Below, in pieces: positions 25,780 through 33,878 of a stretch of 39,196 bases of DNA (positions within the stretch are counted from its first letter, which is position 1; each line of letters opens with the position of its first letter). Source of the stretch: Sporosarcina luteola (GTDB lineage: Bacteria > Bacillota > Bacilli > Bacillales_A > Planococcaceae); the NCBI RefSeq assembly GCF_007991495.1, contig NZ_BJYL01000049.1, positions 1-39,196 of the forward strand, in the 5' to 3' direction. The notes under the pieces were generated by a model. It was not told the DNA's origin. It was given only the letters and a program-made list of their open reading frames with translations, and ran no database searches. The translations under genes and the position numbers were made by a program.

Positions 25780-26020
25780 TGGGCAAAAGAGGGCGGATTT
25801 TGGCGAATGGGCAAGTTTTCGGGCGACGGATGGTGTGCTTCGGACGTGAGTGACGGCTTGCTTTGAGCGCGAAAACCACTTCTTTGAGCGCGGAACACGA
25901 TTGCTTGAGCGCGGGATACACTTCTTTGAGCGCGGAACAGCATTTCTTGAGCGCGGGATACACTTCTTTGAGCGCGGAACGGGATTGCTTGAGCGCGAGA
26001 ACTACTTTAATGAGGCAAAC
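25780..26020. repeat. Intergenic 21-bp tandem array 4 (TTGAGCGCGGAA core)
   Basis: Eight units start at 25864, 25885, 25906, 25927, 25948, 25969, 25990 and 26011, every spacing exactly 21 bp. From 25885 the units alternate GCGCGGAAC..ATTGC/ATTTC with GCGCGGGATACACTTCT, so the longer period is 42 bp. Diverged units lie in phase upstream (25801, 25822, 25843). The array fills most of the 348-bp gap between the permease start and the rhodanese stop. Long in-frame readings across it are 7-residue repeats without RBS. Confidence 0.92.
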
Positions 26021-26023
26021 ATG

Positions 26024-26059
26024 AAAAAGCATCCTTTGCCATTTTCGGCTAGAGGATGC
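26024..26059 (-). terminator. Terminator of the cstB-rhodanese operon
   Basis: On the minus strand, GCATCCTCTAGCC pairs with GGCAAAGGATGC around GAAAAT, followed by TTTTTC. Confidence 0.82.
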
Positions 26060-26077
26060 ATTTCCATTAATTTTTAT

Positions 26078-26431
26078 TCAACCGCGCCAAGCGCTCATTC
26101 CGCCTTTGACATTTGTTACATCGGCAAATCCTGACTTTTTCAAAATACCCGCAGCCTGCGAGCTCCGCATGCCGCTTTGACAAATAACGACAACCTCTTT
26201 ATTTTTATCGAGTTTATCCAACTTGGATTTCAACAAGTTCAACGGAACATTCTTGAATTCATTAATATGCCGACCTTTGTATTCCGCCGGTGTACGCACA
26301 TCGATGAATTGTTTTGTTTTGTCTTTCAGCATGCCTTTCAATTCTTCGGTCGTTACGGATTTAACGCCCTTTGACGGCATCATGCGCCAAGCGAAAAACG
26401 CGACGATTACAATGATGATGATCCATTCCAT
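26078..26431 (-). CDS. Membrane-anchored rhodanese
   Basis: A 117-residue protein. Residues 2-17 (EWIIIIVIVAFFAWRM) form one membrane helix, and the rest is a rhodanese domain with IDVRTPAEYKGRHINEFKNV and the active-site loop CQSGMRS (C84). It should transfer sulfane sulfur at the inner face of the membrane. AAGGAG precedes the ATG. It starts 14 bp after the CstB stop on the same strand and is followed by a terminator, so the two form an operon under the CstR-type operator near 27,885. Confidence 0.88.
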   Translation of the reverse strand: MEWIIIIVIVAFFAWRMMPSKGVKSVTTEELKGMLKDKTKQFIDVRTPAEYKGRHINEFKNVPLNLLKSKLDKLDKNKEVVVICQSGMRSSQAAGILKKSGFADVTNVKGGMSAWRG

Positions 26432-26445
26432 ACTTCTTCACTCCT

Positions 26446-27840
26446 TCAATTTGCGGATTGCTCAGCTGAGTAGGCGTTATACCCACCAGCCATATGCTTC
26501 ACAGTTTCAAACCCGCGTGCTTTCAAAATACTAGACGCAATTGCCGACCGGGCACCGCTTTGACAGTGGACGAGTAATTTTTTATCAGTAGGAATCTCCG
26601 CTGTGCGCAATTTACCAAGGAATAAGTGATTCGCTTCTTCCAAATGTCCTTTATTCCATTCCGAATCGTTCCGCACATCAATGACAAATGTATCCTCATC
26701 TTGCATATCGTCGAGGAAAGCCGAAACAGCAAGCGTCCCATACGCTACCAGTTCCAACCCTTCTAGCAAGGATGGATCTGCAAATGCAATAATTGTATCC
26801 AGGCCAATCGATTGCAACGCCTTCCGCACTTCAGCTTGTTCGCCTAGATCAGCGATAACGACAATTTTTTCATCATATTTAATTAACCAGCCCGCCCAGT
26901 TGGTGAAAGATTTGTTGAACGGGATATTGATGGATCCTTTCAGAAGCCCTTTATCCGCAACAGATGCAGGCCTCACGTCCAAAACAACAACCCTTTCTTG
27001 TGCTTCCAATGCCTCAAGTTCTACCGCTGACGCAATCGCGTCGATTTTTTCACCTTTTAAAATAGCGGGACCAACCTTGTTCATTTTTTTCATTTCCGCG
27101 AAATAGACCGGTGCTTCAGGCTGCTCATTCAACAGTTCTTCAACAAAAGATTCTTCATCGTTGATTTGGAATGCCCAGTTAAATTGCTTTTCATAACCTA
27201 CCGTTGAAATCGGGACGGCGCCAAGCGATTTTCCGCAAGCGGAGCCTGCACCGTGTCCCGGCCAGACAATAAGGTGATCCGGAAGTTCCTTAAACCTTTG
27301 AATGGAGCGGTACATATCCCGCGCACCGCTATCTGCAGTGCCGCCAATTCCCGCCGCTTTTTCAAGCAAGTCAGGACGGCCTACATCACCGACGAATACG
27401 AAGTCTCCAGTGAAAATCCCCATAGGATCCGTTGCCCCGCCCCCGCGATCCGTCAATAGAAACGAAATACTTTCCGGAGTATGGCCAGGCGTATGCCAAA
27501 CTTCAAAATCAATATTTCCGATCGAGAACTTGGTGCCTTGCGTCACAAGTTCCGCATCCATTCCATCTGTATAGCCATATTTCCAGTTCTCATCGCCCTC
27601 GTCGGATAAATACAATTTAACTCCATGTTGTACTGCCAGTTGACGAGCACCCGATACATAATCAGCGTGAATATGCGTATCCGCGGCTGCTGTCACGTGC
27701 AGGCCCTCTTTTTCAGCCGCTTTCAATATATGGTCAAATTCACGGGGCGGATCGATAATAATGGACTCCCCAGTACGTTGACAACCAATTAAATACGCAT
27801 TTTGCGCCAAATTTTCATCTGTGAATGATTTAAAGAACAT
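26446..27840 (-). CDS. cstB: CstB-type persulfide dioxygenase-rhodanese fusion
   Basis: A 464-residue multidomain protein. The metallo-beta-lactamase-fold persulfide dioxygenase (about 1-245) carries THIHADYVSG (H56, H58, D60), WHTPGHTPES (H120), FTGDFVFVGD (D146) and WPGHGAGSACGK (H196, C202). The rhodanese repeat at about 260-365 lacks its cysteine (VVIADLGEQAE), so it is a pseudo-rhodanese. The C-terminal rhodanese has LLVHCQSGARS with C426. This is the architecture of S. aureus CstB (444 aa), which oxidises low-molecular-weight persulfides to thiosulfate using non-haem Fe(II) and oxygen. A CstR-type palindrome lies in its promoter, and the membrane rhodanese follows. Confidence 0.92.
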   Translation of the reverse strand: MFFKSFTDENLAQNAYLIGCQRTGESIIIDPPREFDHILKAAEKEGLHVTAAADTHIHADYVSGARQLAVQHGVKLYLSDEGDENWKYGYTDGMDAELVTQGTKFSIGNIDFEVWHTPGHTPESISFLLTDRGGGATDPMGIFTGDFVFVGDVGRPDLLEKAAGIGGTADSGARDMYRSIQRFKELPDHLIVWPGHGAGSACGKSLGAVPISTVGYEKQFNWAFQINDEESFVEELLNEQPEAPVYFAEMKKMNKVGPAILKGEKIDAIASAVELEALEAQERVVVLDVRPASVADKGLLKGSINIPFNKSFTNWAGWLIKYDEKIVVIADLGEQAEVRKALQSIGLDTIIAFADPSLLEGLELVAYGTLAVSAFLDDMQDEDTFVIDVRNDSEWNKGHLEEANHLFLGKLRTAEIPTDKKLLVHCQSGARSAIASSILKARGFETVKHMAGGYNAYSAEQSAN

Positions 27841-27874
27841 TCATACCCCTCCTCGTATTTTAATTCCTGTAAAC

Positions 27875-27903
27875 AATATACCACCAGGGGTATAAACAAG
27901 CAA
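27875..27903 (-). promoter_or_regulatory. cstB promoter with CstR-type operator in the spacer
   Basis: Minus-strand TTGCTT (27898-27903), 17 bp, TATATT (27875-27880). The palindrome ATACCACCAGGGGTAT (27878-27893) lies in the spacer, the same geometry as at cstR. A weaker look-alike, ATACCCCTCCTCGTAT (27843-27858), overlaps the RBS. Confidence 0.8.
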
Positions 27904-28002
27904 TACTTTTGTTTATGACCGTTTAAAGTGGATTTATCACCTTTTGTCCATCATTCAAGTGATTAGCGGCAATATTATCTAACGAAGCGCAAAAAAACTG
28001 TT

Positions 28003-28030
28003 AAAAAAAGAGAAGCCACACTCGGCTTCC
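28003..28030 (-). terminator. Terminator of the CoA-transferase gene
   Basis: Minus-strand GGAAGCC-GAGTGT-GGCTTCT followed by CTTTTTTTAA, directly after the stop codon. Confidence 0.85.
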
Positions 28031-29302
28031 CTACTCAATCAATCCAAACTCTTTCGCTTCCCGCGTTAACTCATCCCTAAACTTCGGGTGTGCAATTCCA
28101 ATCAATGCCTTCGCACGTTCGGAAATCGGCAATCCATGCAGCCGAGCGATTCCATACTCTGTTACAATATTATCCACATAGTTTTTCGAAGTCGTCACGA
28201 TGGAGCCCGGTCCTAAATGCAATTTGATCCGTGAAATCGTATCGCCCTTCACTGTCGAATGCATACATACATACCCTTTGCCGTATTTCGACAAGCGGAC
28301 ACCTCTTGCGAAATCAGCTTGGCCACCACTTGATGAATAATACCTTCCAGCCACCGTCTCGGATGCGCATTGTCCGTACAAATCCACTTCTGTCGTTGCG
28401 TTAATGGATACCATATTCGCTTCTTTAGCAATTTCATAAGAATCGTTTACGAGCCGCACCGGCAAGAATTCGACAGACGGGTTGTTGTCAAGAAAATCAT
28501 ACAGCCGTTGTGAACCAAAAGCGAACGTGGCAATGATTTTCCCTTTATGAGTCGATTTTTTCATCCCATCAACTGCCCCTGCCTCTACCAGATCGACAAT
28601 TCCGTCTGTTAACATTTCCGTATGAATGCCTAAATGCCGGCGATTTTTCAACATCTTCATGACCGCATTCGGAATTGCACCGATCCCAATCTGGAGCGTA
28701 TCGCCGTCCTGTATGTCTTCCGCAATATATTCCGCTATCTTTTGGTCTTTCTCGGTGACGACAGGCGACTTCTCCTCCATCAAGGGGACATCGTTTTCAA
28801 TAAAACCTGCAATCTGGCTTATATGAATCTGATTTTCTCCGAACGTGCGCGGCATGAATTTATTCACCTCAAGGACAAATGGTACGTCCCCAATGAAATC
28901 CGCCACATAATCCGCATTCGTCCCAAGTGAAAAATACCCGTGCTCATCCATCGGAGAAGCAACCGCCATGACCATCGGTTGCTTCGTCGTCTTCCTTAAC
29001 AAATAATACATTTCCTGAAATACATTCGGAATCAATTCTACATGCCCTTCCCAGTACGCCTTCCGTGTTGCTGCGCTTAGAAAATAGGAAACATGTGAAA
29101 GATGGCCTTTCATTTTCCCATTTATGTAATCACGTTCACGCAATGCCAACAACTGATGGACTTTGACGTTTTCCAATTGCTTATAATGTTCCTCCAGTAA
29201 ATCGAGCAATTTATGCGGCTCGCCATTTGAAAGTGGAAGGATAATATCTGTATTTTTATTAATTAACCGTATGAATTCTTCCGGATTTAAAAGCTTCGTC
29301 AT
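28031..29302 (-). CDS. Acetyl-CoA hydrolase/transferase family CoA-transferase
   Basis: A 423-residue class I CoA-transferase of the acetyl-CoA hydrolase/transferase (Cat2/AbfT-like) family. Landmarks are VASPMDEHGYFSLGTNADYV (about 115-134), DGDTLQIGIGAIPNAV (199-214), the likely catalytic glutamate E229 in LGIHTEMLTDG, ATTEVDLYGQCASE (302-315) and STVKGDTISRIKLHLGPGS. It would move CoA between acetyl-CoA and another carboxylate (for example succinate, butyrate or 4-hydroxybutyrate); the acceptor cannot be told. GGAGGAG is 8 nt before the ATG. It is monocistronic and divergent from the FhuF-like gene. Confidence 0.85.
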   Translation of the reverse strand: MTKLLNPEEFIRLINKNTDIILPLSNGEPHKLLDLLEEHYKQLENVKVHQLLALRERDYINGKMKGHLSHVSYFLSAATRKAYWEGHVELIPNVFQEMYYLLRKTTKQPMVMAVASPMDEHGYFSLGTNADYVADFIGDVPFVLEVNKFMPRTFGENQIHISQIAGFIENDVPLMEEKSPVVTEKDQKIAEYIAEDIQDGDTLQIGIGAIPNAVMKMLKNRRHLGIHTEMLTDGIVDLVEAGAVDGMKKSTHKGKIIATFAFGSQRLYDFLDNNPSVEFLPVRLVNDSYEIAKEANMVSINATTEVDLYGQCASETVAGRYYSSSGGQADFARGVRLSKYGKGYVCMHSTVKGDTISRIKLHLGPGSIVTTSKNYVDNIVTEYGIARLHGLPISERAKALIGIAHPKFRDELTREAKEFGLIE

Positions 29303-29371
29303 TTGCCGGACTCCTCCTGCTTTACTTTATTCATTACTATTAGTATATTGCAGACCGAGCGCTCACTCAAC

Positions 29372-29400
29372 TTGTTGAATTGTATGAGAATACATATAAT
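29372..29400 (+). promoter_or_regulatory. sigma-A promoter abutting the FhuF-like start codon
   Basis: TTGTTG (29372-29377), 17 bp, TATAAT (29395-29400). The expected start of transcription (about 29406-29408) falls on the ATG at 29407. Confidence 0.55.
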
Positions 29401-29406
29401 AGAGAT

Positions 29407-30117
29407 ATGACAAAACTATCGGCAGAACAAATTAGACAACTGAATAGCTATAGTGTTTACGTCAATCCGCCGCTTCATCCCATATTTACCTTACAAGATT
29501 TATTGAATAACGAAAAAACATCGGATTGCATGAAATCAGTGCAGATCGTGAGTGGAAGCCCCAACACGACTGTCGCGGCCTCTTTTTTCATGCGACGTGT
29601 AGGAATGTTTATCAATATGCAGTTGTATAACTTGGCAGCCTATGATGAAGTTTGGGATGGCGATGACGTGAAGATGTACTTTGGGGCTATTGAAGAATAC
29701 GGAAATAAAACCGTAAGCACCTTTGTCGCTGAGGAAGATTGGAAATCGGTAGATGAAACTGAGCATCCGGATGCCATTCGTAACATTTTACTACTGGCGA
29801 GTAAACTAATCCGCCAAATCCGTACCGTCATATCCGTCTCTCCTTTGACGCTTTGGGAGAATATTTTCGGGTTTTTATTATGGCAGTATCATGTCTTACT
29901 TGAAAATCCTGCTACAAGTGATGCAGCGCGGACTGATTTGAATTGCTTAAAGGATGATGAAACTTGGAAAGGCATTGCAGCAAAATCTTTATTCGCAAAA
30001 TACCTAAATGGACATGAGCCATCCGAACTGCTGAACACGACAGTCCGGACAACTTGTTGTTTTTCGAAAGACGTGCCCGGGTTGATGCAGTGCGGGTTTT
30101 GCCCGCTCAAAAACTAA
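29407..30117 (+). CDS. FhuF-like siderophore-iron reductase ([2Fe-2S] C terminus)
   Basis: A 236-residue protein that ends in TTCCFSKDVPGLMQCGFCPL: the CC-x10-C-x2-C motif that binds the [2Fe-2S] cluster of FhuF-type ferric siderophore reductases. The preceding part (FFMRRVGMFINMQLYNLAAY and WENIFGFLLWQYHVLLE) resembles the IucA/FhuF helical domain. The likely role is release of iron from an imported siderophore by reduction. The start MTKLSAEQ at 29407 fits the family; a longer TTG start at 29380 lies inside the promoter. There is no clear RBS at either, so the mRNA may be leaderless. No siderophore importer is adjacent. Confidence 0.8.
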   Translation: MTKLSAEQIRQLNSYSVYVNPPLHPIFTLQDLLNNEKTSDCMKSVQIVSGSPNTTVAASFFMRRVGMFINMQLYNLAAYDEVWDGDDVKMYFGAIEEYGNKTVSTFVAEEDWKSVDETEHPDAIRNILLLASKLIRQIRTVISVSPLTLWENIFGFLLWQYHVLLENPATSDAARTDLNCLKDDETWKGIAAKSLFAKYLNGHEPSELLNTTVRTTCCFSKDVPGLMQCGFCPLKN

Positions 30118-30391
30118 CTTGCACGATAGCTAGGTAAGATTGTTTGATTGAGTAAATGATACCGATTGCTGCCCCCGAATAGAAAAAGCCCATGAAAATC
30201 CCTGCCGCTAAATTTCCACGATGGCTAACGAATACAGATAAAAGCAAGGCTGACACAGTTGCGATCGATGACAACCAGCTCGACTTCACGCCAAACAGCC
30301 ATTTTGCAGCCAACACAATTACTAAAACGACGGGCACTGCCCAAAATGCATCCCAAATATTTGTGTGGACAATTGGATATTCAGTAAACAT
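30107..30391 (-). CDS. Small membrane protein of unknown function
   Basis: A 94-residue protein with three or four hydrophobic segments (AFWAVPVVLVIVLAAKWLFG, SSIATVSALLLSVFVSHRG and AAGIFMGFFYSGAAIGIIYS). I do not recognise the family. ATG 30391 with AAGGAT 9 nt upstream is preferred over TTG 30400. Its last 11 bp overlap the 3' end of the convergent FhuF-like gene. It is divergent from the CHY zinc-finger gene. Confidence 0.6.
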   Translation of the reverse strand: MFTEYPIVHTNIWDAFWAVPVVLVIVLAAKWLFGVKSSWLSSIATVSALLLSVFVSHRGNLAAGIFMGFFYSGAAIGIIYSIKQSYLAIVQVSF

Positions 30392-30463
30392 GGAAATCAA
30401 TCCTTTTTAATGAATAGAATTTCCGAAAGAAGTTATATTATACAGCGTTGAGGAGGAATTTAA

Positions 30464-30811
30464 TTGATTTGTAAAGGACATGAAGTGGCCGGAAGTGTTA
30501 TTGATCACGAGACACGCTGTGCACACTATCATTCTGTGCTAGATATTATTGCAATCAAGTTTTATTGCTGTAATTCCTATTTTCCGTGTTTTCAATGCCA
30601 CGAGGAGTCAGGGTGTGGAAGCCCGAAAGTGTGGCCGTTGGAGAGATTTGATGATAAAGCTATACTTTGCGGAAGCTGTGGACATGAATTGACGATAAGT
30701 GAATATTTAACTAGTGATTACAAATGCCCTGCTTGCAATGCAAAATTCAATCCTGGTTGTGGATTGCATAAGGAGTTGTATTTTGAAGTGAGTCATGCTG
30801 GGCGGATGTAA
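30464..30811 (+). CDS. CHY-type zinc finger protein
   Basis: A 115-residue protein rich in Cys and His. The CHY zinc-finger order is visible: MICKGHEVAG, DHETRCAHYHS, IAIKFYCCNSYFPCFQCHEE, then ILCGSCGHELTISEYL, YKCPACNAKFNPGCGLHKEL. Three zinc sites are expected. Relatives in Bacillales are uncharacterised; in yeast the family includes Hot13, and in plants RING E3 proteins. The start is TTG 30464, 7 nt after GAGGAGG. A terminator follows. Function in this organism is unknown. Confidence 0.85.
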   Translation: MICKGHEVAGSVIDHETRCAHYHSVLDIIAIKFYCCNSYFPCFQCHEESGCGSPKVWPLERFDDKAILCGSCGHELTISEYLTSDYKCPACNAKFNPGCGLHKELYFEVSHAGRM

Positions 30812-30821
30812 TGCAAGTAGA

Positions 30822-30853
30822 CAAAATCCCCCCATAAAAGTGGAGGGATTTCC
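30822..30853. terminator. Stem-loop between the CHY and DUF2207 genes
   Basis: AAATCCCCCCAT and GTGGAGGGATTT form an imperfect A- and T-flanked hairpin between convergent genes. Confidence 0.6.
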
Positions 30854-30874
30854 AGTTAACTGAGCAAAGTAAAA

Positions 30875-32554
30875 TCAGAACGCACCCGAGCCGCCACCTC
30901 CACCTCCAACGCCACCACCGCTGGAAGACGAAGTAGAACTGCTGCTTGTAGAAACCGCAGCATTCGTATCAGCCATCGTAAACGATTGGGTCATGAAGAT
31001 CGGATTGTAATAGATACTATACGTGTCACTGCTACGTTCGGAGCGTCTTTCGGCATTTTTGAATTCGTCATATAACTGTTCCAACTTGCCTTCTTTCACA
31101 CCGATTCCGTAAATATAGCCCCGGTATTTGTCGTCCACCGGCAACTCGTTCCACTCCGCCGCACTTGCTTGTTCAAAACGTTTTCTAAACCGTTGCCATT
31201 CTTCCTTCACTCGAAAACCTTGTAAATTCCGAGGCGAATAAAAGAGTGCAGTGCTTAATCCAATCAAGACAAGTACAATCAATATGGCCATGGAAGGGTA
31301 TACCTCATAACGCCCCAATTGTACGATGATCGGGATTATCGCAATGCTCAACAAACCCGTCCACCAGCGTAAGCCGACACTTTTATCCTTGAACTCCGCG
31401 TCTTTCACTTCTTTTGCAACTGCGTTTTTCCATAATGCGAGCCCATTGCCATATGCCTCATGATTTTCTTCGTTTTCCGTATATGTTTTCAAACCTTCGA
31501 TAGTGAACTGATTCCCATTTCCAACTTTTGAAAACAGCAGGTCAATCAATGCCGCTTCATGCTCATTCGTTCTGGATCCATCCACAAGTTCAAAAGCCTC
31601 TTCCGACACTTGTTTCACATACCCTTTCCGGATTAAATCCAGTAATGCAGCCGACATCAGCTCAGGACCAATCCCATACGGATTTGTATAATAAATCGTC
31701 GCAGGCATTGATAATGTTTCTGTTGGAACAAAATGATCTTCCAATAATGATTGAGCCGCAGTTTTAGTGCCCTTCCTTTTCATAAATATATAAAGCAGAA
31801 TCCCGAGCAAAACAGCAGCAAACCCTGGCAACGTATAACTACCGACCTTCTTCATGTCTTGCTGTTTCGCCAAAAACAAAGCTCTGTCTTCTTCAATTTT
31901 TCTCTCATCGGCTTTCAATACATCACGAACGGCTCCTTTTTTCATTTCCACGCTTGGAAATAAAGAAGGTTCATAAATCACACGGATATCGCCATTCATA
32001 CTATCAGGAACTTCTCCCAGATCAAAAACCACGACACCCTCCGCTGCAAGAGACCCTTTTTCATATGCAGCGTCATAACCAAGATAATCGACATCCATTG
32101 CCTTATCGGGCGGATGCACAGTAATCTTCATATCGCCATAAGCCGCTTCATTTCTTTTATCGAAAAACGGCCAATAAAATTGTGCACCGTCTTCGTATTT
32201 CTCGACACCATTTATAATTTGATAATGCAGCTCAAAGAGGACGGTCTCTTTCTTCCCAGACCGATGAACTTTATAAAGCTCTTTCTCTTTTTCAACCTTC
32301 AGAGGTTTGCCATTTTCATAAGCCTCAAAACGAGTGATCGACGATCCACTCTTCGGAAAAATTTCCCGCGTGATGCCGTTAAACTTGCTGTCAAATTCAT
32401 ACGTATGTTTCTCAATTACATCCGCATTTCCATCCGCCTTCAAATGGACATCAATCTGAACATCAGAAATTTCGAAGTCAACAGCATACGCCGTGACAGG
32501 AATCATGAAAAGCATTAGGAAAACCCAAATAGAAATTAACTTGTGCCATTTCAT
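30875..32554 (-). CDS. DUF2207 domain-containing membrane protein
   Basis: A 559-residue protein. A signal peptide (to about VTAYA, residue 24) leads to a secreted beta-rich DUF2207 domain (EISDVQIDVHLKADGNADVI). One helix follows near 245-260 (YTLPGFAAVLLGILLYIFMK), then a soluble stretch and two helices near 400-445. The tail is a Ser run then a Gly-rich GGGVGGGGGGSGAF, a common end in this family, perhaps a low-complexity anchor. Function is unknown. ATG 32554 follows AGAGGTG; GTG 32563 overlaps that RBS. It is downstream of the AI-2E-family gene but separated by a terminator. Confidence 0.85.
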   Translation of the reverse strand: MKWHKLISIWVFLMLFMIPVTAYAVDFEISDVQIDVHLKADGNADVIEKHTYEFDSKFNGITREIFPKSGSSITRFEAYENGKPLKVEKEKELYKVHRSGKKETVLFELHYQIINGVEKYEDGAQFYWPFFDKRNEAAYGDMKITVHPPDKAMDVDYLGYDAAYEKGSLAAEGVVVFDLGEVPDSMNGDIRVIYEPSLFPSVEMKKGAVRDVLKADERKIEEDRALFLAKQQDMKKVGSYTLPGFAAVLLGILLYIFMKRKGTKTAAQSLLEDHFVPTETLSMPATIYYTNPYGIGPELMSAALLDLIRKGYVKQVSEEAFELVDGSRTNEHEAALIDLLFSKVGNGNQFTIEGLKTYTENEENHEAYGNGLALWKNAVAKEVKDAEFKDKSVGLRWWTGLLSIAIIPIIVQLGRYEVYPSMAILIVLVLIGLSTALFYSPRNLQGFRVKEEWQRFRKRFEQASAAEWNELPVDDKYRGYIYGIGVKEGKLEQLYDEFKNAERRSERSSDTYSIYYNPIFMTQSFTMADTNAAVSTSSSSTSSSSGGGVGGGGGGSGAF

Positions 32555-32640
32555 TAACCTCACCTCTTCTTACTTATCTTCTACGAGATAAGTACCGGGG
32601 AAGTTTCATGTTTTTATTACTTCCTACTGTATACAAAATA

Positions 32641-32666
32641 GACCCCCACAAAAAGTGGAGGTCTGT
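32641..32666 (-). terminator. Terminator after the AI-2E-family gene
   Basis: Minus-strand AGACCTCCAC-TTTTT-GTGGGGGTCT, followed by ATTTTG. The T tail is short. Confidence 0.65.
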
Positions 32667-32679
32667 TAGTCTTGCCTAT

Positions 32680-33759
32680 TTACACATCTTTCGTAGCCGC
32701 ATGTCCAATCTTCCTGCGCTGATCATAAATATTCAGCACAATCACTTTTCCAACCGCATACACAGGCACACCAACGATAATACCTACAAATCCTGCAATA
32801 TTACCCGCCGCCAGGATAATCGTGATAACGGTGAGCGGGTGGATGTCGAGGGATTTGCCCATGACGTTCGGTGTGATAAGGTTGCTGTCGATTTGTTGAG
32901 CGACGAGTGTCACAATCGCGACGCCGATGACGAGTTTAGGTTCTTGCAAGTAGGCGATGACGAGTGCCGGTGTGACGGCAATCCATGGCCCGATAAAAGG
33001 GACGAGGTTCATGAACAACGCAAAAATAGCAAGCAGCAATGCGTATTCCAGTCCCAAGATTTTGTATCCGATGAAGATGAGTGTTGCCAAGATAGCACTG
33101 ATCAGGAATTGCCCTTGGATGTATGAGCGCAAAACATTGTCGATGTCGCTTAACGTCTTTTTGACCCATTCCCGTCGATCACCGCTAAAAATGTTATAGA
33201 TGATCGGTGCAAATTTTTCGTGATCCTTCAGCATGAAGATGAAGAAGAATGGCACTAATACAAGTAAAAACATCGCTTGGAAGAAGGATTGCAAAAATTG
33301 CACGATCCACTTCCCGAATTTCACGGCGATTGATTGCAGCGAGTTGGCGGCACTGTCAATTGAGCTCTGCAGGTTCTCTGGCAAGTTTTTCTTTTGCTCT
33401 AACAGCTCATCCTTGACCTTATCAAAATCTTTCGCCAGCGTCGGTGCATTTTCGACAAGCTTATTCACCTGTGTCGTTACAGGAGGACCGATGATTGCCA
33501 CGAAAATCCACAGTACTACGACGAGGGAAGCTAAAATGGCCAAAATACTTCCCCAACGCGGGACTTTCCGACTTTCAAGGAAACGCTGTATCGGTTCAGT
33601 CATGTAATACAGCACGCCGCCAAGCAAAAGCGGTAAAATGATTGCTTTAATAATGATGACAACCGGCGCGAATATAAAGCTGATTTCCATGAAGTATTTA
33701 ATGATTAAGATGGATAACAGAATTCCAACACCAACTTGGAACCATAACTTCTTCGTCAA
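32680..33759 (-). CDS. AI-2E family transporter (PerM/YdbI type)
   Basis: A 359-residue membrane protein of the AI-2E (autoinducer-2 exporter-like, PF01594) family, with about eight helices and an extracellular amphipathic stretch (NKLVENAPTLAKDFDKVKDE) between helices 3 and 4. The C-terminal part has the family signature (LALFALFMNLVPFIGPWIA-like, here FALFMNLVPFIGPWIAVTP; then QQIDSNLITPNVMGKSLDIH and HPLTVI). Members export autoinducer-2, sodium or protons, or are uncharacterised; no quorum gene is nearby. The start is TTG 33759 with only a weak RBS (GGACGTGGGA). Confidence 0.87.
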   Translation of the reverse strand: MTKKLWFQVGVGILLSILIIKYFMEISFIFAPVVIIIKAIILPLLLGGVLYYMTEPIQRFLESRKVPRWGSILAILASLVVVLWIFVAIIGPPVTTQVNKLVENAPTLAKDFDKVKDELLEQKKNLPENLQSSIDSAANSLQSIAVKFGKWIVQFLQSFFQAMFLLVLVPFFFIFMLKDHEKFAPIIYNIFSGDRREWVKKTLSDIDNVLRSYIQGQFLISAILATLIFIGYKILGLEYALLLAIFALFMNLVPFIGPWIAVTPALVIAYLQEPKLVIGVAIVTLVAQQIDSNLITPNVMGKSLDIHPLTVITIILAAGNIAGFVGIIVGVPVYAVGKVIVLNIYDQRRKIGHAATKDV

Positions 33760-33837
33760 TTTCCCACGTCCTTTACCGTTCTATTCCAATTATTAATAAG
33801 TATACGGTTTATTACGGGCAATGTCGAAATAAGTTTC

Positions 33838-33872
33838 AAAAAAAGGAGCATTGGCTAACGCCAAGCCCCTTC
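33838..33872 (-). terminator. Terminator of the sigma-DUF4179 operon
   Basis: Minus-strand AAGGGGCTTGGC-GTTA-GCCAATGCTCCTT, imperfect, followed by a long T-run. Confidence 0.8.
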
Positions 33873-33878
33873 CGATTT

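Noticed and set aside
25733..26134. Open readings of about 95-100 aa on both strands through array 4
   Set aside because: A 21-bp period keeps all six frames free of stops at once. Both strands give 7-residue repeats, with no RBS and with a terminator inside the plus-strand reading.
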